Assembly (NCBI GenBank): GCA_015680685.1
Contig: MNCI01000651.1
Location: 1,853,832-1,917,831 of the forward strand
DNA from: Gnetum montanum
Taxonomy: Eukaryota > Streptophyta > Gnetopsida > Gnetales > Gnetaceae
DNA: 64,000 nt
Direction: 5' to 3'
Of the stretch, positions 47,870-58,159 are shown piece by piece (positions within the stretch are counted from its first letter, which is position 1; the number at the start of each line of letters is the position of its first letter). Made by a program: the position numbers and the translations under genes. The notes under the pieces were generated by a model. The model made no database searches and was not told the DNA's origin. It was given only the letters and a program-made list of their open reading frames with translations.

Positions 47870-48200
47870 AAGAAAAAGTTTTCTAAGTACGAATAGAGAT
47901 GTATGAAATTCTCTAAGTCTTAAAAGAATGTTAGAGAATTTTCTAAGGCACAAAGGAGAGAGAATTAACAAATTTGCATAAGAAAATAAGGAGATCATGA
48001 AAAAATGTTTTAAGTATAACGAAGTAAGAAAAATATTGGAAACATTCATGGTAAGGTAAGGGGAAATTTTTCTAAGGACTGAAAAAGTTAGAGAATTTTC
48101 TATGGCACAAAACCAAGATGGATGAGTTATAAAAATTTTCTTAGTTCTGAAGGTAAAACCAGAGTCCAAAAATTTTCTAAGGCATGAAAAATTAAAAGCT
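47870..48200. repeat. Degenerate repeats of AATTTTCTAAGGCA
   Basis: The word GAATTTTCTAAGGCA, or close variants, lies near 47878, 47910, 47938, 48064, 48094, 48133 and 48173, mostly 30-40 apart with one gap of about 125. The minus strand is open for 130 codons here (47828-48220) and gives repeated LRKFL-like words. I read this as repeat-derived openness, not a gene. It lies at the T1/T3 junction. Confidence 0.55.
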
Positions 48201-48739
48201 AAATGTAGAAAATGTTTCAAGTGTAAAGCATGAGATTAAGAGGAAATATTAGGATCTTCAATTTTTCTTTAGGATATATATTTTTGCTAAATGTAATAGA
48301 TCTGTATTGAAATGTACTTGCATGAATATTTACATGGAAATTGAAAACTATGGTACAAGAAAATATTGTTTATGGATTGTTTGTTTTATGTATTTATGTT
48401 TTAATAGTTTTCTATGTTTATGGGATTTTTAAGTTTTTTTTTGTTTTAATTTTCTATGTTTATAGCTTTGTGATTTCTTTAAGATAAAAATGGATCACAC
48501 ACTAAACGAAACATGTGATAAATTGTAATACAAAGAAGAGTAAATACTAGAGAAATGTGATAATCAAGACTATGATAAACAAGTAGGCATGATTAAAAAT
48601 AAAAATGTGCAATAATTGAACTAATGTAAAGAAGCTAAAACTAATTTCATATTAAGAAACATATACAAAAATAAAAGATAAAGAAAGATAAAACAATAAA
48701 AGGAGAGAAAAGAATTAAGACTGTAATGCCTTAGTAATG

Positions 48740-49780
48740 GATTTTTTAGTGTTATACCTAGTGGAAATCTTTATGCTCTTGATAGATTCAACAATTTCTA
48801 GCTCATCAAATCCTATATTCATGAGTTCATATGTGCTAGATGACTAAGAATAATTTTATTCAAATTCGTTACCTTCTTTTGTTAAGGACATTTAACCAAC
48901 AAGAGTAGGTTAAGATCCTTAAGCTAGTCTCTTCCAATATATATAATCATGAAATAGTTGGGATTTCATGATTGGCACACAACACTATTTTTCTATTCTT
49001 ATAAGGGAAGTATATTTCTTAATGCAAGGGTGATAAAACAACATGATGGTACACTATCCAAGATCATTCTAGAATAGCATTAACTCTAGATAAATCTCTA
49101 ATGATAGCATATACAATCTTAGACATGATCATGATCCCTATGAAAAATAAAATTTTATTTTTCCTAGGATTTTTATTCTATCACCACTAAATAAAAATAG
49201 AGATGAATTGTCATTAGAGTATGTGACTTTCTTTTCAAGGTTGAGACACTCAATGACTATCCATGATATAACATTAGTTCCAACTCCATCATCCACATGC
49301 ATCAATTATAGAAACACATTTTCTCCAATCCATATAGTAATGTAAATTGGAAGCTAGAATATGGTACCCATTAATATATGCATTTGATGTTCTCCCCCTT
49401 AAAGTCGAAACATTCAACTTCATAACGTCGAGGATTGAGCATTAATAAGATCACATGAACATGGGATTGAACGTTTGAAGGCACTGTGATGAATTTTAGC
49501 ATCTTCTCCAATACCAAACAATATTCCTTTGAAGTTTAAATGAGGGCAAAGAGAAAAATATTTTTTCTTTCAACTTCATGGTAGTAGTAATTAGGGACAT
49601 AGCCTTATTTCTAGAAGTTGAGTTTCTAGTAGCTAATATACGAGAAACAGCATTAGATATGGTTGATGTAGTTGAGATAATAATGAGAGTCGAAGGATTT
49701 GCATTTAATGCATCTTGAAATGAAACTTTCCTTTTATTTGGATTGTCAAAAAAATTCCTTCTCTTTCCCTTTGTCATCAA
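48740..49780 (-). pseudogene. T3 gag tail, protease and pre-RT remnant
   Basis: Minus strand: MMTKGKRRNFFDNPNKRKVS, then a protease-like segment with a D-x-G-type box (IDACG or DDGVGTNV depending on frame, near 49250-49300) and AILExSWIVYHHVVLSPLHQ (about 49040-49090), the W-I-H-x-V-P-S-S-L-H-Q-type motif that ends Tat proteases. A further open stretch (MNIGFDELEIVESIKSIKIS, near 48760-48830) is probably the start of the pre-RT region. Confidence 0.6.
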
Positions 49781-49799
49781 TTGTTACATCATGTAGGCT

Positions 49800-50187
49800 A
49801 AGTTACCTGGGGTAGACCAACTTCCCTATAATGTAGTCATTAATAGCTTCTTTAAAAATGTCTAGCAGCTAGTCATCAAGTAACTAATGTATGAGCTCCA
49901 TGATTGCGAACATTCATCTAGAGATGAATTTGGAGATAGATTCATTATGAGCTACTCTAATGAGGAGATAGATCCATGGGGGAGTGATATGTACCATTAA
50001 AGTGCTTTACCAATCAAAGAGTTGGAAAACCTTCTAAGGATGCTATGAGATTAATTGGCAAGTAGCACGCATTCATTACAAAAGGTAATAACATGATTCA
50101 CAAGATTAGATTCTCCATTATACTTAATGAAATTTGATAATGAAAGGCCTTTAGGAATTTAAATGAGAAAAATCAAAGAACTAATAG
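49800..50187 (-). pseudogene. T3 gag fragment
   Basis: Minus strand: PKGLSLSNFIKYNGESNLVN, HVITFVMNACYLPINLIASL, GKALxWYISLPHGSISSLE. These are the conserved Tat gag blocks (PKGL, KYNG, W-Y-x-LP-x-GSI). C2 cuts it at its N-terminal side. It is followed downstream by the open piece 49496-49780, rich in Asn, Ser and Thr. Confidence 0.7.
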
Positions 50188-50650
50188 TGTAACATCCCAT
50201 TCCTTGTTAAGGCTGGAAATATATTATAAAAATGTAATTAATCTTCAAATTAAGTGGTGCCTAATTATGAGAAGTTATGATTATTTATGTATCCATTGGG
50301 AATGGGTTTGAACTATGCCATTTAAGGCCAAGTTTAGAGGTTGTTCCAGCATGGAGGTTGTGGAGCCATTTAAGGTGAAGCAAGAAAAGAAGGAATTGAT
50401 CATCCCTTCGAGTAGATATCCTAACTATGGTGGTAATGCTAAATTGCCTCTAAGGCTTAAGTGGCATGGGAAGATAACCTAGATGGCGTTATAGTATACC
50501 ACTCTTATTATTAAATTTTTTCTTAAATTTTTTCCCTATTACATGTACCAATCATTTATTTATAAAGTATTTTATGATATTTCCATTATATGTGATGAAT
50601 TAAGTGATGAATGAACATGTTTTTACAACATCTAAGAATGGGATGTCACA
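50188..50650 (+). repeat. C2 5-prime LTR
   Basis: Starts TGTAACATCCC and ends GGGATGTCACA, near-perfect inverted termini (10 of 11). It matches 59761-60241 throughout. 463 bases long. Confidence 0.9.
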
Positions 50651-50652
50651 CT

Positions 50653-50664
50653 TGGTATCAGAGA
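50653..50664 (+). other. C2 primer-binding site, tRNA-iMet type
   Basis: TGGTATCAGAGA lies two bases after the LTR. The classic plant site is TGGTATCAGAGC, complementary to initiator tRNA-Met; only the last base differs. Confidence 0.85.
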
Positions 50665-50820
50665 AAATTACGATTCAAGATCCAAAGTGGTAGAAAAATA
50701 TTATTTTATTATTGTTGTTGTAAAATAGAAGTACATCCAAGAAGAATACATGTAAAAGAAGAAGCAAAACACAAGAATAAGGAAGATTTGGAATAAAAGG
50801 AATAAGGAAAAAAATAGTGA

Positions 50821-52154
50821 TCATTTGTTTTGGTGGAATGAGTCATGGAGATCTAAGACTATCTTCAATTCTACTTCTTGTTCTTCATCAATAACATCCT
50901 TTTTGCTTAGCATTACCTTGCATTCCACCAATCCATCACACAATTTCTTGATGTACTTAGTGACACTCTTTACTATAGCCACTGATTCCTCCCTTCTCTT
51001 TAGTTGGATTTCTAGCATCCTCATTTGAATTGATTGATCATCCATGTCTTTTTGTCATTCTTTCTCTTTCCTCTACACAAAAAAATATTAAAATTATGAG
51101 TTATGAACAAAAAAATCTAATATAAAGAAGAAAAAGAGAAGTGAAAAGAATAAAAACTACTCACCTAAAGCCATTCATTATCAATTTAAAGAAACTATTC
51201 AAAGGTTTGTAGATGGCAAGCTAGACATGTGGCACTCTCCAATTCTCCTAAGAGTTTCCCTATATGTTTGACAACTTCTAGAGTATCCTAGGAATTGGAT
51301 GAAAAGATGATAGAGCACTAGCCTATACTAATTCATAGTCTTCCTTGAAGTCACATGATTGTGAATCCATTATGTGGTAGATATCCTCATGAGCAGAGTA
51401 GAGTTTTTTCATGGTAATTTATTGATCAAGATGCTGAAGAAGCACAAGTTCTTCTTCAATAGCCACCACTATTTGTCTCATCAAATAGGGGGAGCCCAAG
51501 ATAGAGAAAGAAGGAATTACTAGAAAAAACCTAGGAGCTAGTGTCATTACTACCTATGGAAAGGAACCTCTTACAAGAGTTGCATGAATAGATGTCTCAC
51601 ATGGTGATCTTGATGAAGGAATGGAAGTTTGTTCAAAACTTATGCCTGTAGTATCATCTATCTCCATTTCTTGAATGAAGTACCTCCAACCTATGAAGAT
51701 CTGCAACATATGGAAAAGATAACATTCCACAAGAAGAAGGGAAAAAAAGGGAATTATTCAAACTTTAAATAATTAAAAATTACCTCTGGTTCCTTTCTTT
51801 TATCCTATCTCATATCTTTTTGTTGGGTTTGTTGTTGGCTTTTTGTCTTATAACTGCTAGGCTACCAAAACCTTGCTTAGTACATTACCTTTGTAAAAAG
51901 GAATTTATTAGAAAAGCAAGTAAAATAATAAACTAGGCTATTATTTACATCTATATATACATATATACCTTGAAGCTAGTAATTTCAATTTTTTCTTGGG
52001 GAAAAACCCTTCCAAAGGTTTGAGCACCTTGAATGAATGAAGTACCTTTAACATCTTCAGCCTATGCAGGTCTAGTCTATGCACTATAGATCGATTCCTT
52101 CTGTAGCCTAGAATGCACTATCAAATATATAAAAATACATAATTAATAATAATA

Positions 52155-52192
<38 letters not shown>

Positions 52193-53100
52193 CCTCTTAA
52201 TTTTGAGTCTACTACAAAGCCAGTTAACCCTTTGTACCATCCTCGATCTTACTCTTAAAAATTCTATCCTCTTTTAGAAATTAAGGACATAATCTAGGAT
52301 TGTAACACCTAAAGAGTTTGGATGAAGGATTATAACTTAAGATTAAACACATGATCAAGGGTACATAGCATATGGTATAAGGTTTATTAGGATTTTTTAG
52401 GATAGTAATAGCTCCACTTATGGCATTGTAGAAAGTAATAAAACAAGATAGTGACCAATCATAAACTCTACTAGTTATGGTACCATGGAGTACATAAATA
52501 GAATGGGTGCTAACATAAGTTTGGTGTTGATGCCATAAGACCTTACTATGGATGAACTGGCATAATTCAAAGTAAATTTCATTAATGAAATCATCATGAA
52601 GGAATTGACTTTTGTGAATAGAGCCATCACAAACATAATCAAGTAATTCTTTTTGATAAAATAATCAAAAAATTAGAAAAGAAAACTGATGAAATAAAAG
52701 GATCGTCCCCTTAGTCAAAACCTAAGATTGCTCAAATATCAGTGTGATTAACTATTATCACTCCAAAAATCAATTGTGAAGTGGAACTTTTACTTTTATT
52801 ATACTAATCACACCATTCCATTATTAAGAATTTGCAATATGATGGCTTGAAAATAGGGAAGACAAGTAATTCTAATAACCCTGAACCTATAAGGTATCGA
52901 AACTCCTCCTTCCCAAGCAAACTACACACACAATTATAAGCACTAATAGCATTATTCTGGTGTAAAAAAATGGGCACTGATTTGGAACTACCTGAAGGAG
53001 CATAAGGAACTTGAGAAGAAACCCAAGTAGGACACTTTAGAACCATGATGCCAATGGTTGAAATTATTGATGTTGCTTGCAATCTCTAAGAGGAATCCTT
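50821..53100 (-). pseudogene. Antisense multi-exon gene-like structure in the C2 insert
   Basis: Minus strand. Last exon 50821-51072: a coiled-coil-like end (MDDQSIQMRMLEIQLKRREE and onward) closed by a stop at 50821. Intron 51073-51164 (GTGAGT to GTGTAG, 92 nt). Exon 51165-51700 stays open apart from single stops (FIGWRYFIQEMEIDDTTGIS, APRFFLVIPSFSILGSPYLM). Intron 51701-51783 (GTAATT to TTGCAG, 83 nt). Exon 51785-51888. Intron 51889-51968 (GTATAT to CAAAG, 80 nt). Exon 51969-52107 (GAQTFGRVFPQEKIEITSFK). Further upstream an open piece 52804-53082 holds LLGKEEFRYLIGSGLLELLV, and SLMKFTLNYASSSIVRSYGI follows near 52550. Introns and coding frame agree. It could be an antisense ORF of a nested Tat-like element or a captured host gene; the product is not recognised. 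Stops are mainly TAG/TAA at likely CAG/CAA sites. Confidence 0.55.
52159..52190. repeat. AT dinucleotide microsatellite
   Basis: About 16 AT units, preceded by AAT trinucleotides from 52142. It lies in the presumed intron upstream of the exon 51969-52107 of the antisense structure. Confidence 0.95.
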
Positions 53101-53887
53101 CAATATTTTTCTGATGCTATGTTGTGATGGACAAATACTTCTTTCCTTCATGTGTTTATAAAAGAATAGCAACAATATTAGCAGGAGGAAACAAGAAGTA
53201 TTAACTTAAGTTAATTAATTATTTAATAAATATAACACTCACTTTTCTTGATTTTTTTATTGATAGGTCAAGAAAAATAGTGCTATCTCTAGCTTAATGT
53301 ATAGTGGTCTCTGAGACGATTCTAGTTGTACCAATTTTGTCAAAATCCAACTTATAGTTTAGGAGATATGGTGTTTCTTGGGTTATGTGTATTTTTTTAA
53401 AAAAGAGGTTTCTTAAAATTTTAAATTTCTTTCTATTTAAAAAAAGTAAAAAAAAAAAGTATGAGGTTTTAGGTTCAACTCCAAGCCCCAATCATTCTCT
53501 TTCTTTAAAAAAATTTTAGGGCCATCTGTTAGCAAAGGCCATATTGGCCCTAGAGGGGGCCACACAAGCATTGCTAAGGACCATGTTAGCCATACATAGG
53601 TCATGCTAGCCCTATGGCCCATGCAAGTCCTACAAGGGCCACACTAGCCTTGTAGGGATGGCAATGCACCTCTTATTTTGAGGGTCATCATCCAACGATG
53701 ATCATGCACCACCCTCCTAGTTTGACCTTGTAGCCACCACACATTGTCCTACCACTAGACATCACCCTACTACCATGCACCATCCTATTGTGTTGTGCTC
53801 TATTATTTCCCATTTCTCCACTACCACCTATTACTCTGATGTTTCCACACATCACATCTTGCCCATTTCTCTATTCTAGTGCTTGGC
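53101..53887. other. C2 insert: A-rich tract, then GC-richer irregular repeats
   Basis: No gene supported. 53390-53460 is A/T homopolymer-rich. A tRNA B-box-like word GGTTCAACTCC is at 53473-53483. From about 53520 the base composition becomes GC-richer, with loosely repeated phrases such as GGCCATATTGGCCC, ACCATGTTAGCC and GGGCCACACTAGCC, about 20-30 bases apart. A similar irregular repeat resumes at about 54280-54600. Confidence 0.4.
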
Positions 53888-54180
53888 ACCACCACATGTC
53901 GATAGTGTTAATGCACACAAACAACACCGTCCATAAAGAGCTACCTCAATGCTCCATATGCACTAACCATACCACATATAAAGGGCTATCTTGGTGCTCT
54001 ATGGGCATCAATGGCATCATCCATAAAGAACTCCCTTGGTACTATGCGGGTACTAACACTGCCACACATAAAGGGCTACCTCAGTGCTTTATGGGCACTA
54101 ACTGTGCTATCCATAAAGGGCTTCCCTAATGCCCCACAGACATCGATGATGCTACCCATAACGAGCATCTCTGATGCCAA
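53888..54180 (+). repeat. Exact 45-bp (15-codon) tandem repeat
   Basis: The word ATAAAG starts at 53933, 53978, 54023, 54068 and 54113, with ATAACG at 54158: exactly 45 bases each time. A more diverged unit precedes at about 53888. Units differ by roughly a quarter of their bases yet have no indels. The plus frame over them is open from 53788 to 54129 and reads a 15-residue repeat such as HKGLPQCFMGTNCAI. No protein family recognised. Confidence 0.85.
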
Positions 54181-54888
54181 TGATCACTACAAAAAATACC
54201 TCTCCTAGCAAATGCACTGCCACTCTATACTCATACATTGATGCTTCAGCTATGTAGTAACCTAGGTCCATTATCAGCATTTCTTCTTACATGAGCTATC
54301 TTGGCCCTTAATGAGGACTACATGGAACCTTGTGGAAGTTGTGTAGGCTCCATTTAAACTGTGCAAGTCCAACACTAGGTGTGTTGGCCCCAATTTGACC
54401 TTACACACTCCACTTGGGGTTACGCATGCTCCTATGGAAGCTACATCAATCTCTTTGAGGGTTGCACAGGCCCATGTGGGGGCCACACCAACCCTATGCT
54501 AGACTCATTGGCTCTTTGTAGGCTATACAACCTTTCTATGTGGGCTCCATTGTAGGGTGCATAGTCTACACCTAGATCGCATTAGCCTGTTGTGAGCTAA
54601 AAACTTTGACACTACACCATAGTAGGAAAGAAGATGCCAATGTGCTATAGACACACACCACTAGGCCACCACCTACCTCTAATCACATCACTATTTCTAC
54701 CACCTTTTGACCTATTCCCGATGTCACCATTGCTACCACTATGGCCATTACTACTATCATTCCTATCTATTGCATGAAAGAGAATTCTCATCAACTAATG
54801 AAAATGTTGAAATTCCTATCATTGAGTCATTATTTTAAAAAAAGAATGCATGAAAATAATGTTCAAAATTAGAATTTGACACATTGGT
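54181..54888. other. C2 insert: irregular GC-richer repeats, no gene
   Basis: 54280-54600 repeats phrases such as GTGTTGGCCCC, TGCACAGGCCC and GTAGGCTCC at short irregular spacing. No conserved reading frame. Confidence 0.35.
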
Positions 54889-54975
54889 AGCAACAAGGAT
54901 ACAATTTCATAATTAAGCACACTCATCCTAGAGTAAAATTAGGATGGGTGACCTCTCAAGAAGTCTCGAAGATCA
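54889..54975 (+). other. 5S rRNA-like segment (degenerate)
   Basis: GGAT, then TTAAGC, GAGTA, AGGATGGGTGACCTC (54941-54955) and GAAGTC appear in the order and spacing of plant 5S rRNA. The distance between AAGC and AGGATGGG is 22 bases, as in 5S. The block includes the internal promoter box C region. The 5-prime third of 5S is not recognisable and many CpG-type positions are changed, so it is not a functional gene. 5S-derived sequences are known in LTRs of Cassandra-type and some other plant retroelements; which element this belongs to is open. Confidence 0.7.
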
Positions 54976-55700
54976 TGTAAATTTTTGCAACTTAAAGCAA
55001 CCATAACTTTTGATTTTGAAATCTATTTTCATTTAAACAAAAATTGATTCTAATAGAATTAAACCTTTTGGACATAATGGAATCGTCAAATTAAGCCTTT
55101 GGACAAAAAAATTATGTTTTAATCTATTATTTAAATTCCTAGAATAATTAGCATTCTATGGTCAAGTAGAAATCCATGATATTTTCAACCTCTTCTGAAA
55201 TTGCTTGATTATCTCAAGATCCATAAAAAGGGCCATAGAGACCAAGGATTGCCAACATGCCTAATTTCTTCAATTTATCAATGTCTAGAACTCAAAGAGT
55301 ACATTATAGAATGATAGAGACATGATTCAATTACTAAATTAATGCCCTTGAGGATTAAATTAATGAGACTAGGGGTGTTCAAGAAGAGCTTTATCAATCA
55401 AATTAAGGATTCAAGACAAAGATGTAGAATATGTTCAAAGAAATCAGGAAATTATCTCAAAGTTCATAAAATAAATGATTGGATGTGTAAGAAAAAATGA
55501 ATTCCTATGCAAACTCCATCAAGCAATTAACTAACCATCTCACTCAACCTTCAAATCTTAGTCATGTTCCACCTAGGCCTAAACACCAAGATTAAGATCA
55601 ACTTTTCCCTAGGGATCTACCTTGAAACCAACCCCTAGCTACTGGACATCAAGATGTTGATATCCCTTCATCAGGTCAAAGAATGGAAATCAAGGATGAG
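54976..55700 (+). other. Leader before C2 gag
   Basis: AT-rich. No clear domain to about 55480; after that fragments of gag N-terminal sequence are possible. Confidence 0.3.
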
Positions 55701-56350
55701 GGATACTAGAATTGGTAGAATCCATCATGAGAATCATTAACACAAGTTCATGCCAAGAAGGTAAAATTATATCATTATGATGGAGCCCTTGGATCCAGTG
55801 TAAAGAAAATTTATTAGCTTGATGCAATGAAAAATTACTTTGATGTGCTGAATCTGTCAAGTTAAGAACATTTAAAAGTCATCTTCCTATATTTAAGAAG
55901 ACTTACAGAAACATGGTGAAATGAATTGAGATCTCAAGGTTTGATTACAAATTGACTCAACTCTTGTCAAGATTTAGAATAAAAATTTGTACCCAATTCT
56001 TTCCTTAAAAAGCTTAAGATGAGATTTGGTTCCTTAATATTGGGAAGGCAATCCATAGAAGATTACTACAAGGAATTCTATGATCTCTCTCGATATGTAA
56101 GCAACTAGGATGAGGGAGAATTAGCTTTAAAATTCATTGGTGGACTACATGCACAATTGCATTCCAAAACATAAGCACATAATCCTCAAATAATTGATGA
56201 AGCATATAAAATTGCTAATGATTATGAAGAATTGAATCAAGTACAAACTACCCTTTAATAAGAAATGGTAGAAGAAACACTAACCAAAAGAACTCAATCA
56301 GAGTTGAGATGTTTTATTTGTGATGAAGGTAATTGCATATGAGACTATCC
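55700..56350 (+). pseudogene. C2 gag
   Basis: Plus strand: LKMRFGSLILGRQSIEDYYK, EFYDLSRYVSN, EGELALKFIGGL and IIDEAYKIANDYEELNQ, then a zinc-knuckle remnant RCFICDEGNC whose His is not in place. This is the retrotransposon gag domain with a C-terminal nucleic-acid-binding knuckle. Stops and frame changes occur at intervals. Confidence 0.75.
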
Positions 56351-56480
56351 AAAATTACAAAAAAAGGTATAATAGACCAATCAATCTAGGAATCAAAAAT
56401 CCAACCAAAACACAAACAAAGGAAAAATCCAAACCACAACCACAATCATGAAGAATATTTCTGCATAAGCTAAGTTAGGT

Positions 56481-56948
56481 TTGTGTCAATTTCAATTTCA
56501 TTTACTGATTTTTGAAGGTTCAATTAAATTTTTGATTGATTGTGGCACCAATGATAAATTTATTTCTCCAAAGTTAATTAAGTTATTGAAATTAAGTATA
56601 CCTTCCAAGAAAATTATTAAGATAAAACTTGTAAATGAAATGACTTTCAAGAGAATTATCAGGTACAAAGAAATTACCTTTACATTTCAAGACATGTCTT
56701 TATTTGATGAATTCTATAAATTTAAACTAAGTGATGTTAAGGAAATTTTAGGAATGTCTTTCCTGCAAAACTTTGATGTTACTACCCACTTCAAAACTTG
56801 TATTTTAAAAGTCCCAACCACTAATGGAGTTAGGGTTCTAAGTGGGGTCAGAATAGTAAAGAAAATCCACATGATAAACATTAAGCAAGCCAAAATATTA
56901 TTCAAAAAGGATGCTATGACGTTGGTTGTCAAACTAACTCAACCTTAG
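56481..56948 (+). pseudogene. C2 aspartic protease
   Basis: An open frame of 155 codons: FEGSIKFLIDCGTNDKFISP, KIIKIKLVNEMTFK and ILGMSFLQNFDV. The active site reads Asp-Cys-Gly where Asp-Ser-Gly is expected; GTNDKFIS matches the GATHNFIS-type motif that follows it. The GMSFLQ motif corresponds to the GMDWL-type end of the fold. It is the longest open remnant of the element, yet the active-site change would disable it. Confidence 0.8.
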
Positions 56949-57149
56949 AAATATTTAGGTGTTAAGATTCCAAAAGAACTTGAGAAACATAAAGATTCAA
57001 TATATGGTAAAACTAGAGAACTACCTCTAAAAAGAAGTATTAAGCATGCTATTGATATTTTTGCTAATACACAACCTATTTCAAAAGCCCCTTATATATT
57101 TTCCACTTCTAAATTAATAGAATTGAAAATAAAATTAGATCAACTTTTG

Positions 57150-57850
57150 GAAGAATGAAAAATTTGACCTAGCATATCACCTTGGGGTACACCAGTCTTA
57201 TTCATTAAAAAGAAAGATGATACATTAATATTATGAATTAATTATAGGACATTGACTAAAGTGAAGATTAAAAATAATTATCTTTTTCTTAAGATTGATG
57301 ACTTTTTTGATCAACATATGGGTGCATGTTATGTTTCAAAGATTGATTTAAAATTAGGTTATCATCAAATAAGGATTAAGAATAAAGATATTGAGAACAC
57401 TACGTTTAGAACCAATGATGGATTATACAAAATTGTTGTGATACCATTTGGATTAACTAATGGACTTGCAACATTCATGGCATTAATGAATAATATTTTT
57501 CATGAATATCTTGATCAATTCTTTATAGTATTTATGGATGATACACTTGTTTACTCTAAGTCAAGAGAAGAACATGTCAAACATTTGAAAATTACAATGA
57601 AATTTCTTAAAGAACATTAGTTGAAAGTAAAATTAAGTAAATGTGAAATCTTTAAAGAAGAAGTCTCTTAGGTAGGCCATATAGTTTCTAACAAAGAATT
57701 ACAAGTAGATCCAACAAAAGTTAGTGCAATTAGAGACTAGTCTAAACTAAAAGATGCTATAACAATTTGTAGTTTCTTTGGTTTAATAGGTTTTTACCAA
57801 TGTTTCATTAAATATTATTCTACTTTGGTAGCCCCATTGACTAACCTTTT
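57150..57850 (+). pseudogene. C2 reverse transcriptase
   Basis: SPWGTPVLFIKKKDDTL, then open frame 57252-57620: TKVKIKNNYLFLKIDDFFDQ, SKIDLKLGYHQIRIKNKDIE, VIPFGLTNGLATFMALMNNI and FFIVFMDDTLVYSKSREEH. The YMDD-like box reads FMDD with both Asp kept. Then SKCEIFKEEVS and the GH-IVS motif, and after a stop FGLIGFYQCFIKYYSTL. Typical chromovirus RT. RNase H is cut short after it. Confidence 0.9.
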
Positions 57851-57856
57851 ATAATA

Positions 57857-57962
57857 AAAATTGCTAGTCATCTACAATCAAAGATCCAAAAAAGTATGTC
57901 ATCTACAAAATCTAAAGTTTGGAGAAAATTGCTAGTCATCTACAATCAAAGATCCAAAAAAG
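57857..57962 (+). repeat. 38-bp perfect direct repeat in C2 RNase H
   Basis: 57857-57894 and 57925-57962 are identical over 38 bases (starting AAAATTGCTAGTCATC) with a 30-base spacer. Perfect identity inside a badly decayed gene means the duplication is more recent than most other damage. Confidence 0.9.
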
Positions 57963-57974
57963 CTAGCAACTTGG

Positions 57975-58145
57975 GAAAAGGTTTGTACTAAAAATTGATC
58001 ATAAAAGTTTAGAATATTAGTAGAGGCAACATATTTTGAATACTTAACAATGATGATGGGTAGAATTATTAGCTAAATATGATTTTGAAATCAAATATAT
58101 TTTTGAGAAACAAAATGTAGCAGTTGATGCCCTGCGTTGTATGTA
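57975..58145 (+). pseudogene. C2 RNase H remnant
   Basis: IDHKSLEY, then ELLAKYDFEIKYIFEKQNVA and VDALRC, the end of the RNase H domain (TDHKSL to ADALSR in typical members). The beginning of the domain is missing between about 57850 and 57975, where the 38-bp duplication lies. Confidence 0.75.
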
Positions 58146-58159
58146 AAACTTGATTATAG

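Larger units (their letters stand above)
9633..48250 (-). mobile_element. T1: Tat/Ogre-like element, split by E1, E2 and T2
   Basis: Joining 48000-45256, 30615-26975 and 17410-9633 on the minus strand gives gag, protease, an antisense ORF, a ~180-bp repeat array, a short-period repeat tract, RT, a first RNase H and a second RNase H. A dual RNase H is the mark of the Tat lineage. T2 interrupts protease, E2 interrupts the antisense ORF and E1 abuts the second RNase H. The three pieces are joined by reading frame and by colinearity with T2. No LTR of T1 is visible and its integrase is not seen, so both ends are missing or unrecognised. Whether the RT part belongs to the same insertion as the antisense block is inferred from adjacency. 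Confidence 0.65.
48250..50187 (-). mobile_element. T3: fragment of another Tat-like element
   Basis: Minus strand gag and protease remnants, interrupted at 50187 by C2, which has a perfect AATAG duplication. Its upstream part should resume at 60247. It is distinct from T1 because T1 has its own gag and protease directly downstream. No LTRs are identified. 48250-48740 holds no recognised coding sequence. Confidence 0.65.

Noticed and set aside
47828-48220. 130-codon minus-strand ORF
   Set aside because: It follows a short repeat with no stop in that frame; repeated LRKFL words are not a known domain.
52159-52190. AT repeat as a regulatory element
   Set aside because: Plain dinucleotide microsatellite in a presumed intron; no further support.
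53473-53483. tRNA B-box-like word GGTTCAACTCC (possible SINE or tRNA gene)
   Set aside because: No A box at the right distance, no cloverleaf, and no flanking target duplication seen.
54889-54975. Functional 5S rRNA gene
   Set aside because: The 5-prime third is unrecognisable, stem positions are changed and no terminator follows; only a 5S-derived segment is supported.
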